Positions 35,009 to 45,941 of a DNA stretch of 64,000 nucleotides are shown here, one piece after another. The stretch comes from Phlegmacium glaucopus (taxonomy: Eukaryota > Basidiomycota > Agaricomycetes > Agaricales > Cortinariaceae). The DNA lies in NCBI GenBank assembly GCA_015039465.1, contig MU130224.1, forward strand, positions 8,210 through 72,209, written 5' to 3'. A model generated the notes under the pieces. It was not told where the DNA came from. It saw nothing but the letters and a program-made list of their open reading frames with translations, and searched no databases. Made by a program: the position numbers and the translations under genes. Position 1 is the stretch's first letter. Each line of letters opens with the position of its first letter.

Positions 35009-38000
35009 TCAAGCTTGCGATCGTAGGTTGAGGGGGAGCATGTCGAGGTGTATCTTTCCTAAGTAGTCTAAGCAACGCCAATATTCAAGGAACGCCTGAG
35101 ATTTCCACCGTCCAAATTTTTTCACCATATCTGGGGGGACTCCTGATATGAGATAGAATGTGGTGCCTCCTATACGAAAACAGTGGCCGGTAATTCGAGG
35201 AAATCTCTGCCTAGATGATTGCAAGATTTGATTTATGCGATGTATGAATTTTGCTCGGGTGAGTGTGGTGACGTTGCCATGTGTATCGCGGTATGCAGCG
35301 ATGGGGTGGGAAAGAAGGAGCCTGTTCTTTAAGAAATGTTTATGGAGCGCATGGATTGGATCCAAAGGCGCTTCTTGTCTGGGGATCCAGACATCATCAC
35401 CTCGAGCTTTTTGAGTTTTTGACCAGGGCAGATGGAGATTACAGGCACCATTCGTAGCAGTGGATTCCGCGATGTGTGCAAAGGTGGCATGGCGAGTCGA
35501 ATCAAATTTTTTGACGTCATTCGTGGGAGGTAGAATCTCGCCTATGCGTAATTGGCAAAAGAATGCAAGGTTGCAGATAGCGCGTATGCAGTTATCAAGC
35601 CCAGACGATCGATTCAAGTTGTTGTTCAGATGTTCAATAGTGATGCCAAAGTTCGGTTCAGTTCGGTTCTTCAACTATTTTTGGAGAACCGAGAACCGAA
35701 CTGAAAGGTTGCTGGCTGAACTGAACCAGAACCGGAACCAGAACCGAAAGAACCGGTTCTGTCGGTTCTGTTCGGTTCTAGAACCGGTTCGAACCGTTGA
35801 ACCAATAGAAACTCTTGAAATTCATGTTTTATCCATTCAATTTCCTCATTTTTTTTCCTTTCGGTTGGCAATATGCATTATTGATTTATTGTTACATTAA
35901 TATACATAGTAATACCGACTAAAATAAAAATAAATTAAGATTTTAAAAAATACCTCCCAGGAGGTTGTTGCAGGTGATGGGGATCATGTTCCTGGGCATC
36001 ATATGTGTCGTGCGTCGATCATAGCTGTCTATAGTTAATAAAAAAATAGAAAAAAACCCTCTGTTGAGGGGTGGTTGCTAGAACGACCGGTGCGCGCCTA
36101 AAACGGGGACAGGGGCGTCAAACAGGGGGTGTGGGGATGTTCTGGTGTCATACGTGTCATGCATCGATCATAGCTGTCTATAACAGAGCTGTCAACTTGA
36201 AGATAATGAATGATAAAGTATTTTATGAACCACAGCTGGCGTACCTTGGCCCATGATGTCGCTTATGACACCCCTAAGTCGTCATCCGTTCGTTCATCGT
36301 CCATTCATTCATCGTCGTTCGCTCGTCGTTCGTTCATCCATCCATCATCCGTCAGTCGTCCGTTCGTTTGTTGGTCGTTCGGTCGTTCGGCATCGTTTGT
36401 TCATTCGTCTGTTGTAATTAGAATTAAGTTAGAATTAGAAAACATACCTTAGAAAACATACCTCCAGGGGGTAGTGCTCGTCATCGTGACGTGGTGAGAT
36501 GGGGTGGCTCATCGCCGCTGTTGTTGTAGACTAAGGAAGGGGTGTCGTCATCCGACTCATCATCATAGAAATAAAATACTTACTAAAAATAACTCCCAGT
36601 AATCGTTGGTGTCGTTGGCGTTGTTAACTATTTAGAATGGTTGTCAATTGGTGGCTCGGTAGGAATCGGTGACGACTTTCTAGGTGTAGAAGTGGAGAAG
36701 TATGACTCAGAGAGTCGTGGAGCACTTGAGAAAGCAAGCGACGTTGTGGTTGTAAAAGAAGTAAAGGTGCACAGGCGCGGTCGTCAGGGTTTGTTGTTTG
36801 TTTAGTTGTTCGTCGTCCGGCGAACACAGCGCCTCTTTCTGACAGTACGAGTCGTTGTTCCTTTGTTATTTGTTCCGATGACATTGTTCGCCCATTCGTC
36901 GTTCATTCGTCATAACTGTCATTGTTTATTTGTTGTCGTTCATTCGCCCTGTGAGGAAGTATGAGATAGAGAATGAGGACGTGGTGTATAACGAACGTGA
37001 GGGGGTTAAATTGCAGGGTTCCCGAAGAGGTTCGTCGTTCGTTGTCATTCATTGTCATTCGTTTGACATCGTTTGTTGGCCGTCATTTGTCTATTGTAGT
37101 TTACATTAGAAATAAACTTAAACTTAAAAACACACCTCCTAACTTCAAGGGGGGGAGGGTACTGCCCATTGGCTCGTTGCTGCTATCGTTGTAAACTGTA
37201 ATAACAATAAAAGAGTAATGTTATCGTAGCGTATTAAAATAAAAACTTACCAAAAATAACTCCCCCAGTGGGGAGTCGTTGGCATCGTTGGCATTATTGT
37301 TGGCGTTGTTGGATGCGTATTCTTCATTGTTCATTTGTCGTCGTTCTTTTATTGTTGTTGTTCGTTCATCTTTATTGTTCGTTCATTGTTATTAGTTGTT
37401 CGTCGTTATTATTCGTTTGAAGTTATTGTTCGTTCATTGTCGTCCGTTCGTTCGTTGTCATTCGTTTGACCTCGTTTGTTGGCCTGTCGTAGTTTACATT
37501 AGAATTAAATTTAAACTTAAAAACACACCTCCTAAATTCAAGGGGGGTAGCGCCCATCGCCGTCGTGCTCGTCATCGTGACGTAGCGAGGTGGTGCGTCA
37601 TTATAATACACAAATAGTGTATTAAAACAAGGAACTTACTAAAAGAAACTTCCCCAAGTGGGGAGTTGTTGACGTTGTTGGCGTTGTTGGGAGTCGTTGG
37701 CGTTGTTGCCGTCCCTACTAAGTGTCACTATGTGGTTGAGAGTAATCACATTTTTGGAACTCCGACTTCCAAAGGATCGGGTGATTCAGGGTCCGGCGCC
37801 TAAACACTTATAGATTATAATTAGTATAAAATTCATTCTCCACAGATAATTTAGGAAAAAAATACGGTCAGAAAGTTCGGTTCGAACCGGTTCGAACCCG
37901 GTTCTCAAAATCTTAGAAAACTAAGAACCGAGAACCGAACAGACAGCCCAAAATCTTTGGACTGAACTGAACTGAACCTGAACCGACGGTTCGGTTCTTT

Positions 38001-38582
38001 CGGTTCTCGGTTCTTGCGCCAGTTCGGAACCGAACTTTGGCATCACTAATGTTCAAGCATAGAGATGGTGACTGGTGCTCTTTTAGCGAAGAAGGAGGAA
38101 GGTGGTCGTAAACCTTCAACACCTTTGAGGATGAGTTGTAAGCGTTCACTGCCATACCAAGGTAGTCCTCTACGACCATGCTCCTTCTTAACGGCCGAAA
38201 TCTTAGCGCTCACTGTTTTCCCTGCGAGACGGCCGGCATAAGAAGAAGCCCAGGCTATAAGAAGATCCTCTCTGGCTGGAAGCGCGTGTTTATTTTGAAT
38301 ACCAAGGCCTTCGCAGAAGACCAGAAAATCTCGAAGTCTGCTCGCATCTTTATCCTGCGTCGATTTGCTGACAGCGGCGCCCTGGGCTTGGTTGATTTTC
38401 TCAACGAGGTTGGAAGGTAGAATGAGGGTGGAATGTCTAAGGTTCCCTGATGATATAGGGGGTTGTGGTGGATATGGCTGTGGACGAAATCGCTGATATT
38501 TCATGTGGCCTCCATGAATGTTGGCTAATCGGAGCAATTCGGTAGAGTGAGAAGAAATTTTATTTTGTCGTATTGCTGGCAT
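35009..38582 (-). pseudogene. tyrosine recombinase of DIRS-like element 1, split by insertion
   Basis: The N-terminal half is at 38582-38049 (SAM-like core region DKDASRLRDFLVFCEGLGIQ). The C-terminal half is at 35637-35009 with the catalytic Arg region FFCQLRIGEIL, then HCFRIGGTTFYL (His-x-x-Arg), GRWKS and the nucleophile Tyr in FLEYWR. A 2411-bp element with an 8-bp target duplication sits between the halves. With one TSD copy removed the frame is continuous (SMLEH on one side, LNNNL on the other), so the gene was intact when hit. A tyrosine recombinase integrates the circular cDNA. Confidence 0.85.
35638..38048. mobile_element. non-autonomous hAT-type element (TSD ATGTTCAA)
   Basis: Perfect terminal inverted repeats of 22 bp start TAGTGATGCCAAAGTTCGGT. 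The 8-bp direct repeat ATGTTCAA flanks it at 35630-35637 and 38049-38056. Eight-bp duplications and TAG/CAG ends are typical of hAT elements. Both ends are packed with GGTTC/GAACC motifs (about 35650-35810 and 37865-38030). The interior has no transposase, only three to four diverged direct repeats with CGTTCATTCGT-type runs and AAAACACACCTCCTAA. It must be moved by an enzyme encoded elsewhere. Confidence 0.88.
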
Positions 38583-38682
38583 TGTGTTATGATATAAGCT
38601 CTAAGGTGGTGGGAAGGGATTGAAAGACGTGAAGTGTAATCAATGCAGACTATGGGCAGTGTTAAAATAGAAGGCTCGATCG

Positions 38683-40749
38683 TTATACATGGAGATTGTG
38701 GTATTCTACCGATTTGTGCACGTAAGGTAAAAGATGAGAGGGAATCTTTGGAGGAAAAGCGTAAAGAGATTTTTTGCTGGGGAACAAACCCCGGGAAGGT
38801 CCATCTGCGGGATTGTCTGAAGTTGGGATCCAATGACAGGAGATCCAGATGTTGTGCTCTTGAATCAGCTTAACAATTTCCCGTAGAATAGCATTCTGTT
38901 GGGTGCCCCTGGAACGGCCAGCTTTCAGAGCACCAACAACGCCTTGGTTGTCTGAACGAACAATGATATGGCAATTTTTGAATTTGCTGGAAGCCAGAGT
39001 GCGGATGGCCAATTCGACTGCAACCATCTCCCCCCAACCGATCTCTCGGCCATCTGTTTGCCAGCCCTCCTTGAACTGCCATGCCAGCCACTTGCCGTCG
39101 AGGACCAGGCCAAGTCCCCAAGTGGTGGAAGCGTCGACAAATAGAAGGTTATTGGACGGATTGGGAGGACGAATAATCTTCGTGCCAACGAAGTCGTCCT
39201 GAAGGCGCTGGTGCCACCATTGTAAGTCTTCATAGATGCCAACTGATACCCGGTGCTTCACTTCGGTTGAATTTGTGTCTTTAAAACCACCCCGGAATTT
39301 ATACAAGGTGACCAAATGCGAACGTCCTTCGGGAACCACCAAACAAACATGGTTCAACGTGCCAATGAGTTTTTCAGCCTCTTTAGCGCTATGGTATGAG
39401 GAAAGAGACCAAGTCGAGATGCGTTCCAGATATCTAATTTTCTTCTTCTGTGGAAGCTGAACGGTCTTGGCGGAAAGGTCCCACGAGAAGCCAATGTACG
39501 TGAATTGAGAGGCGAAGTCCATGAATTTACTTGGCGCCCATGGCCAGCCTAGTTCCTCCGCAATGTCCCAGATGAGTTGGGAAGAATAAGAATACTCATA
39601 AGAACCATCTGATCTGCGCGCCAAAGGGTAACGGAAGAAAATAAAGTCATCCACCCACTTGATGACTGCGTTCACGCCCCGAGTTAACAATATCCGGACT
39701 AAGGCATCGGCAACTCTGCCAAATATTCCAGGAGAGGGTGACGCGCCGAAGTTGAGAACATGATCAAGGTGGATGAGACCTTTCATAGTAATTGCCAGGA
39801 AGCGGCGGGCAGAAGGATGGAGGGGGATGTTACGGAAAGCTGAGTCCACATCAAAAATGGCGCACTGGGAACCCTCAGGTGCGTCTGCCACTAGCAGGTA
39901 ACACTCGGAAAAAGAACCCCATAGACACTGGAAATTCTTCGAGTCTATGACAGTGTTAATGGAAGTTGTGGTGGGGTCAATAACAATTTTTTGTGAGGTA
40001 TCACGAGATAATGTAGTCAGGTCAATGCAATGTTTATTTTGAGGGTATGAATGATTAACAATAACGCGTCTCTTGCCGCATGGTTGAGTCACAACGGCAA
40101 GAGGGGAGGTACGGAAGTGTCCAAGAAGAGAGAAAAGTTCATGTTCGTCGTATCTGCGTGAAAGTCTGCCGAGTTCAATCTCTTCGGCGTATTTAGAAAA
40201 AACAAAATCCTCATCTTCTTTCGATGTGTAATGATTGCGAGGAATGGACGTGCAAGATAATGAAAACTGCTCCAGACCACAGAGAAAGCCTTGCCGGAGG
40301 CCTACTGGGATATCCTGAAACTCATGGAGGACACCAGCCTCCTGTAAAGCGACTTCCCAGGCGTCAGCTTTGAGTTTCGTCACAATTGGGAAAAGGTTTT
40401 CAAGCCGGGCATCTTGCCGAGCCATGCGAGAGGTCTCCGCACAATGAGCATGAGTGGCTATAGGAACAAGAGGATCCTCGACGACAGCCAGAGGTGGCAA
40501 CATTGAAGGCGATACAAACAATCTTGTTGCCGAGGAGGCGGTCGACCCATTTGCCGTGTTCGTTGGTAATGAGGCGCTTCGCGTTGCCCTGGTGCTCTCT
40601 GTGGGAGTGCGGTTCGCCACAGAGATAACATTTGAAGGTTGAAGTAGAGGGTTGGCCGAGAAAGGGCTGCGAGTAACCTCCACGGTGGGGATTGAAGGAT
40701 GAGCTCCCATGGGAGAACTTTGGTCGCCCCCGAAAGCCAGATCCGCCAC
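38683..40749 (-). CDS. reverse transcriptase-RNase H of DIRS-like element 1
   Basis: Open for 688 codons. RT motifs in order: GKRRVIVNHSYPQNK, FDVDSAFRNIPLHPSARRFL, FGASPSPGIFGRVADAL and the catalytic WVDDFIFF. The RNase H domain follows: LLFVDASTTWGLGLVLDGKW, EIGWGEMVAVELAIRTL, VRSDNQGVVGALKAGRSRG and DNPADGPSRG. It would copy element RNA to DNA and remove the RNA strand. The first part overlaps the end of the gag-like frame, so the true start is uncertain; the RT may be made by frameshifting or from a separate start. All catalytic residues that can be judged are present. Confidence 0.88.
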   Translation of the reverse strand: MADLAFGGDQSSPMGAHPSIPTVEVTRSPFSANPLLQPSNVISVANRTPTESTRATRSASLPTNTANGSTASSATRLFVSPSMLPPLAVVEDPLVPIATHAHCAETSRMARQDARLENLFPIVTKLKADAWEVALQEAGVLHEFQDIPVGLRQGFLCGLEQFSLSCTSIPRNHYTSKEDEDFVFSKYAEEIELGRLSRRYDEHELFSLLGHFRTSPLAVVTQPCGKRRVIVNHSYPQNKHCIDLTTLSRDTSQKIVIDPTTTSINTVIDSKNFQCLWGSFSECYLLVADAPEGSQCAIFDVDSAFRNIPLHPSARRFLAITMKGLIHLDHVLNFGASPSPGIFGRVADALVRILLTRGVNAVIKWVDDFIFFRYPLARRSDGSYEYSYSSQLIWDIAEELGWPWAPSKFMDFASQFTYIGFSWDLSAKTVQLPQKKKIRYLERISTWSLSSYHSAKEAEKLIGTLNHVCLVVPEGRSHLVTLYKFRGGFKDTNSTEVKHRVSVGIYEDLQWWHQRLQDDFVGTKIIRPPNPSNNLLFVDASTTWGLGLVLDGKWLAWQFKEGWQTDGREIGWGEMVAVELAIRTLASSKFKNCHIIVRSDNQGVVGALKAGRSRGTQQNAILREIVKLIQEHNIWISCHWIPTSDNPADGPSRGLFPSKKSLYAFPPKIPSHLLPYVHKSVEYHNLHV

Positions 40750-42777
40750 TAGATCCTGCTACACCCTGCATCCTATGGCTCCCGAAAGTAGAGGACATGG
40801 CGGCAGGTGGCCGTAATTGCTCAAGGAGCGAGGGTATTAGATTCTTCATCTTGTATTTGTGGAAAAGATGCTCATCGAAAATCAGACCAAAAGAATCATC
40901 GCGGCGCCCAATCCACGAAGTATATGATTCGATGATATAGCCCCGGTAGGATGGCCAATCTTGTGTATAATCCAGTCGCGCAGCTATGATGCTGAAAAAC
41001 TCTTGGAACATGTCCGCACAATCCAGAGCGCGTTCGCCAGCAGGGAGGATGTCGTCGCCAAGGATGAGGTACTTCCTCATACCTCGGGTGAAATTCTCGC
41101 GGATTTCTGTGAAGTCGTCGGTTGTAATGGAATGGTCTTTCGCAGCGGTAAAAGTCTTCTGCTTTAAACGGATCTCGCCCCTCTCATTCATCCCAATCTC
41201 TGTATCAAAAGCATCGGTGGAACGCATAGCATTGGAGCATGCCTTGTGGGTACATAATGACATCGGGATGTAGGCCTTGAAACCATTCTTCAATTCCTTA
41301 ATCACAGATATTGGCAATTCACTCGTTGTGTTGGTGATTGTGCGAGAGAAGAACTTCCTGCCTGGTTGAGAAGGGCCAACATTCGTAGAGACATTTGGAA
41401 TAGCGGAACCCAATGCCGCAGATATAGCAGCAAGAAGGTCTGCGTTCACATCGAGCTGAGGTCTCGGTGACCCATGGTGGTGCGTGGAAGGTGACAGATT
41501 GGGATTGGCCTGCGAAGTTGCCCGATGCTGAGACAGGTGCTGACGAGTGAGCTCCTGTAGATGTGAAGCAGTCAAGGGATTGGCAGGGTTGGGTATACGC
41601 GCACCATTTCCAGCAATTGGGGTGGATATCGGCGGGTGAGGAGCTGACTATATGCGCATTAATAGAGGATTTGGCAATGAAATTATATACGCACACCATG
41701 CGGGTGGCTTTCTGGTGCTCGAGCTTGGTGAGCCTCACCACTGGTTGGTACGTCCCAAGGGTTGCGGAAATGTGACTATATGCGAGTCAATATCCGGAAA
41801 TGAGCATTAATATGAACACAAACCCCTGATGCGAGCCTGCGAGGCTGTGAGGATGCACTTGCTGGAGCGACGCGGCTCTCCCTTTGACTGCGTTCAGACG
41901 GGTGGCGCTGCGGGCCATTTGGAACAAATCACGTTGATCCAGGATGTTCTGCAAACAATTGTCTGGCAAATGTGGGGCTAGCAGGCCCGGGATGCTCAGG
42001 CTGTGAAGAACGAACATCGTAGGTAATGCCTCCTACGATGTGAGCGGGCACATAGCCTGGCGTGCGAAATGCCTCAGAAATGGGCAGCAGACCTTCAGCA
42101 GCAGCCCATGCAGCATTTGCATCCCGCGTGCGGAGGGAGGTAGTTTTCCTGCCAGGCGAAGGTGTGTGCATGTGTGCATCCGGAGGATGATGAAGGAGGG
42201 GGTTGGAATTGATAGGGCTCGAGATGGGAGCCCCAGATAAATGAGCGTGACCGGAACGCGCAGGTGTGGAGGGGTTGGGCTGAGTAGGACGACGGGTGAG
42301 ACGTGGAGAACCCGGTGCCTCGTTCGTAGCAGAACGTTTGCGACCGGTGAAGTTGGCCTCCGTAGGTTCCAGACTTGACTGGGGTATGGGGATGCCCCGA
42401 GAGTCATCCCCATTCCCAGGTTGGTCTGAAGGGCCTCCAGTACGCGCATGGACAGAAGGACTGGGATCGGCGATGGAGGGGAGAACTTCATACACATAAC
42501 CAACGGTACGACGAGTACCAGGAGGAGCTGCAACAAACGTGGTCGGAATAGTTGCTGGCTGGACTGACTGTCCCCTAGATGCCACACGCGAGGACCTACG
42601 CACTTCCAAGCGGGATATATTCGAGGGAGCTTCAATACGTCGATTCCCCCCAGACAAAGGGTGAGGTTCCATCTCAGCGATGAAGGCATCGGACAGAGGA
42701 CCAGAACCCCGGCCGCTATCGGTACCATCAGCTGGAGATGCGACGGGAACAGGGTGCTGAGATCTGATCCTACGCAT
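40400..42777 (-). CDS. gag-like protein of DIRS-like element 1
   Basis: The N-terminal part (42777-41929) is Pro/Ser-rich and unstructured, starting MRRIRSQHPVPV. After frame changes that can be explained by two short introns ending GCATATAG (near 41770 and 41650), a conserved gag-like core follows, with LKNGFKAYIPMSLCTHK and DCADMFQEFFSIIAARLDY. It ends in Cys/His clusters: CYLCGEPHSHREH, then CIAFNVATSGCRRG, CSYSH and CSLCGDLSHGSARC. The zinc-binding tail suggests RNA binding. Splice sites are inferred. Confidence 0.6.
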
Positions 42778-43062
42778 GGTAAATTACTGAGTGAAGAGAG
42801 TGCGATAACGACAGAAAAAGCGTATCAAAGAGAGTGTCTGAGGAAAGTGTTGGAAAAACGATGAAGCGAGAGAGCGAAAGAGAGCGAAAGAGAACGTAAG
42901 GAAGAACGAAGAGAATAATTTACTGCTAATTGCGAATAAAATACAGCGTCTGATGATGATGGATGAAAGAAAGGAGCGAGGGATCACATGATCCCAATGC
43001 TGCAAAATTTCCACTGCGCAAAACATCGGTACATTTCAACCGTTCCTTATTCATCTACCTCC

Positions 43063-43373
43063 ACGATCAATTAACAACCTCTCACTGTCAGTCAACTACC
43101 TCCCATCCAAATTCTCTGGTATTAGGGATAAGAAGCCGACGATGAACCCAATTTACCTACCTAAACGAAGTGGTGAATTTTTGGGCTAGGTTAAACACGA
43201 ACAAAGGCCGTAGTGCACTTCACTTTTCCGAGTCAAAATCATTGCAAAATAGCCCAAAGCGATAACGAGGCGAGTTCTTTCTAAGGCTGTTAATTGTCGT
43301 TGGCGCGATTTTCAAGGGAAATTCTCAGAACTACAATACCACCGAACACATATCTATAACCGTTTGTCGAGGA
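43063..43373. promoter_or_regulatory. 5' flank of phosphatase copy B
   Basis: Matches copy A upstream of 6009 and resumes directly after the DIRS-like insertion, so the insertion removed or displaced the kinase side of the shared intergenic region. Confidence 0.4.
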
Positions 43374-45351
43374 ATGGAATCTTCGGACATTGACTCCGAC
43401 TCCCTGCAAGCGGTGAAGAGCTTGAGGTCCAAGTTTGAGAAACTAGCGCAGGACGCGTCTTCTCAGAAACCAGATCCGTTGACAGTCACTGTATCCTTCA
43501 GTCCTCGTCCCCGGGCAACTTCCAATACCCAGATGGGATCCAGCTTCGTGCATCCTCGTCTTCTTCAGATCTGAAACTACCCGCCAAACGACCCCCGCCA
43601 CCTCCCCCCTCCCCCTCGAGCATCGAAACTCTTAAACAATGCATCGCCTTCCTCTTCTCCAGCCTCATCACCACTGCTTCGCCCTGTTCCAGTGCCACTC
43701 ATAGCGAAAGCAGACCCTAGAGAACAGCCACAACCTCGCAATTGGAATATTCCAGTTGATACATCACCTGCTCGTTCTCCATCACCGTTTTTGTTATCAC
43801 GTTTAGTTCTTCCCATTCCATCTCGAAAGCAGAACTGAAGGATAATGGTTTAGAAGCAAGTACTACTTCAGCTCAAAATAGATAGTGAGTGATTCTTTGG
43901 TTAATATAGATTCTTGACCTTTAATATTTCCTTTAGTACTCGCACTCCGCCAGTGTCGCCTATCAGGATAGCAAGTCCTCGAAAGCCATTTTCCACTTCG
44001 TCAGGGACCATACCCGTGCCACCACGACCTACGGCTTCTGGCATTTCACACCGAAAAGTCTCTTGCTGCTGACAATCTACCAACATCATCTTCAACATCT
44101 CCTCCTATTCCAGCACGACGTCGGCCTCTTGAGAATGTCAACAATACGATTTCACGCTTCGACGATACCAATGACGACGATTCACAATACGACACACGGC
44201 TCTCTGACGATAATTCGGAAGCATCATCCACCTTCATCCCACCAATCCCAGCGAGGCGTCAACCTAATAATAACAACGTTAATAATATAATTGCCTACTC
44301 TATTGATCCCAGTCAGAATCCCACTTTGGCTCATTCGGCACGCTGCACCATTCCTCCGCCACGACCGCCACCGCGCAATCACCAACCTATATCTCCGGGC
44401 CGGCTGGAGACTGCTTTAATATCCCCAAATCCTAATGTATCTGCGTCACCTCCTTCACTCCCTGTTCGTCGTGGAATCAATGTTTCTCCAGAGGAACTTC
44501 CACCTGGATCCATGCCGCCTCCCTTTCCAAGTCGTTCCCAGCTCGTTTTACCATCTACTGGCGATAGTGAGCGAAAGCCATTGGGTGCAAGTAAACTTCC
44601 GCCGCCTCCTACACATACAATCGCCCTGGGAGACAAACTTCCACCCCCACGACGGCCCACGACACCTTCCTCTGATGAAGAGTCAGGAGAAGAAGAAGAA
44701 GCACGGGCTAATGCTGTGGACCTCATGCCCGACAGCAGCACCTCATCAAGACGACCTCCACAGCTAGCTTTCCATGATGGTTTTTCAGAATCCCGGATCC
44801 ATGTCCATCCACAGACGGGCTGTGTAGCGCTCTCTGGTACATACGTTGTTGTGGGGCATGGGCACCATATCAAAATCTTCGACTTGGCCAAGTCGGAGGT
44901 ACCATTATTGAATCTAGACACGAAGGATATCGGTGCTAAGGATTCCAAGGTGACAAGTTTGGAGTTCCGACCGACAGCGTCCCATGCAGACAGAGGGTAT
45001 CTGTTATGGGTTGGTACGAAAGAAGGTCATATCTTCGAGCTGGATATCAGGACTGGGATCATCCGCGGTATCAAGCACGCTGCACATCTTCATCATATAG
45101 TTCACATATTTCGACATTCACGGTCAATGGTTACTCTTGACGAATCAGGCAAAGCACTTGTCTTTTCTCCTGATGTTTCCAACCAAGAAGATATCTCCTT
45201 GGCGCTTACTCTCCCTCGTGTAGTCAGGACTACGGAGAAGCAGGATTTCGTGAAGATGTTGGATGGGAAACTCTGGACGTCAGCCAGGGCGGAGCATCAT
45301 GGTCATCTGACGCAGAAGTTACCAATCATTCGAGTATTCGACCTCTTTAAT
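43374..45351 (+). pseudogene. WD40-inositol 5-phosphatase copy B, 5' part
   Basis: Nearly identical to copy A from its start MESSDIDSDSL through the Pro-rich region and half of the WD40 region, ending at RVFDLFN, where the 14-kb insertion begins. The N-terminal frame break in the proline tract is also seen here. The copy A stop near 6820 is absent (TCA). Downstream codons to 45432 are insertion-derived. Confidence 0.85.
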
Positions 45352-45548
45352 TCCGCGATGAGCGAGCCCGAGGTACGAGGGCTAGCTCATTATAGGATAA
45401 GACAACGCCCAGCGTCAGAACCAGGTCTATAGCTTCTTCCCCTGTAAATCACATATACAAATAGGAATAGAATTGCTCACAATTGGGGAGCACTTCTCTC
45501 CATCGTATTGGACCTGGTTCTGACGCGGAAAAAAGTGTTTATTCGTCT

Positions 45549-45575
45549 ACGGTTGGCGAGCAGGGTCAGGTCTGT
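45549..45575. repeat. 27-bp inverted repeat, left copy
   Basis: Starts ACGGTTGGCGAGCAGGGTCA. It is the perfect reverse complement of 52206-52232. The pair brackets the unidentified gene and hAT and may belong to the ends of the inserted unit. Confidence 0.75.
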
Positions 45576-45941
45576 GCCGAGCTCCGGGAGGTGTATTTTT
45601 ATCTCTGGGGTCCTCTTCTGAAAGTCGTGACCTTCAAGTCACAATTCATTCTCATTACCCAGTATTACTTATTATTATTAATCCACTCTGGTAATCCATA
45701 AGTCATGGTGTGTCTCGGGTGTGTCGTGGAAAACCACTAGTTCCGGGTCCTCAGCAGATGCTAAATTAGAGTGAGTACATTGAGAAATCTGCCTAAAGGC
45801 TGCAGTGAATGCTCAAGGACTTACGAACTCTGGCATATTGGTTGTTGCCATGGGATTGCGGATGTGAGACATACAGAATAGTGGTTGTCACAGTTGATGG
45901 TGCTCAATATCGGTGGCGCAAGGAAAACGTAGGGTATTAAG

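Larger units (their letters stand above)
34680..43062 (-). mobile_element. DIRS-like tyrosine-recombinase retroelement 1
   Basis: Comparison with copy A (unoccupied site near 5755) shows an insertion of about 8.4 kb. In minus order it encodes a gag-like protein, a reverse transcriptase-RNase H and a tyrosine recombinase, the set that defines DIRS-order elements, which integrate by recombinase rather than by an integrase. No DIRS methyltransferase domain was recognised. The ends are placed only by loss of similarity to copy A; split direct repeats were not found. A 2.4 kb hAT-type element sits inside its recombinase gene. Confidence 0.75.

Noticed and set aside
36290..37620. Small frames rich in SFVRSS or related residues in the hAT-type element
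   Set aside because: They derive from CGTTCATTCGT runs and do not resemble a transposase or any known protein.
38525..38833. Minus-strand frame between RT and recombinase
   Set aside because: It overlaps both genes in another frame and has no domain signal.
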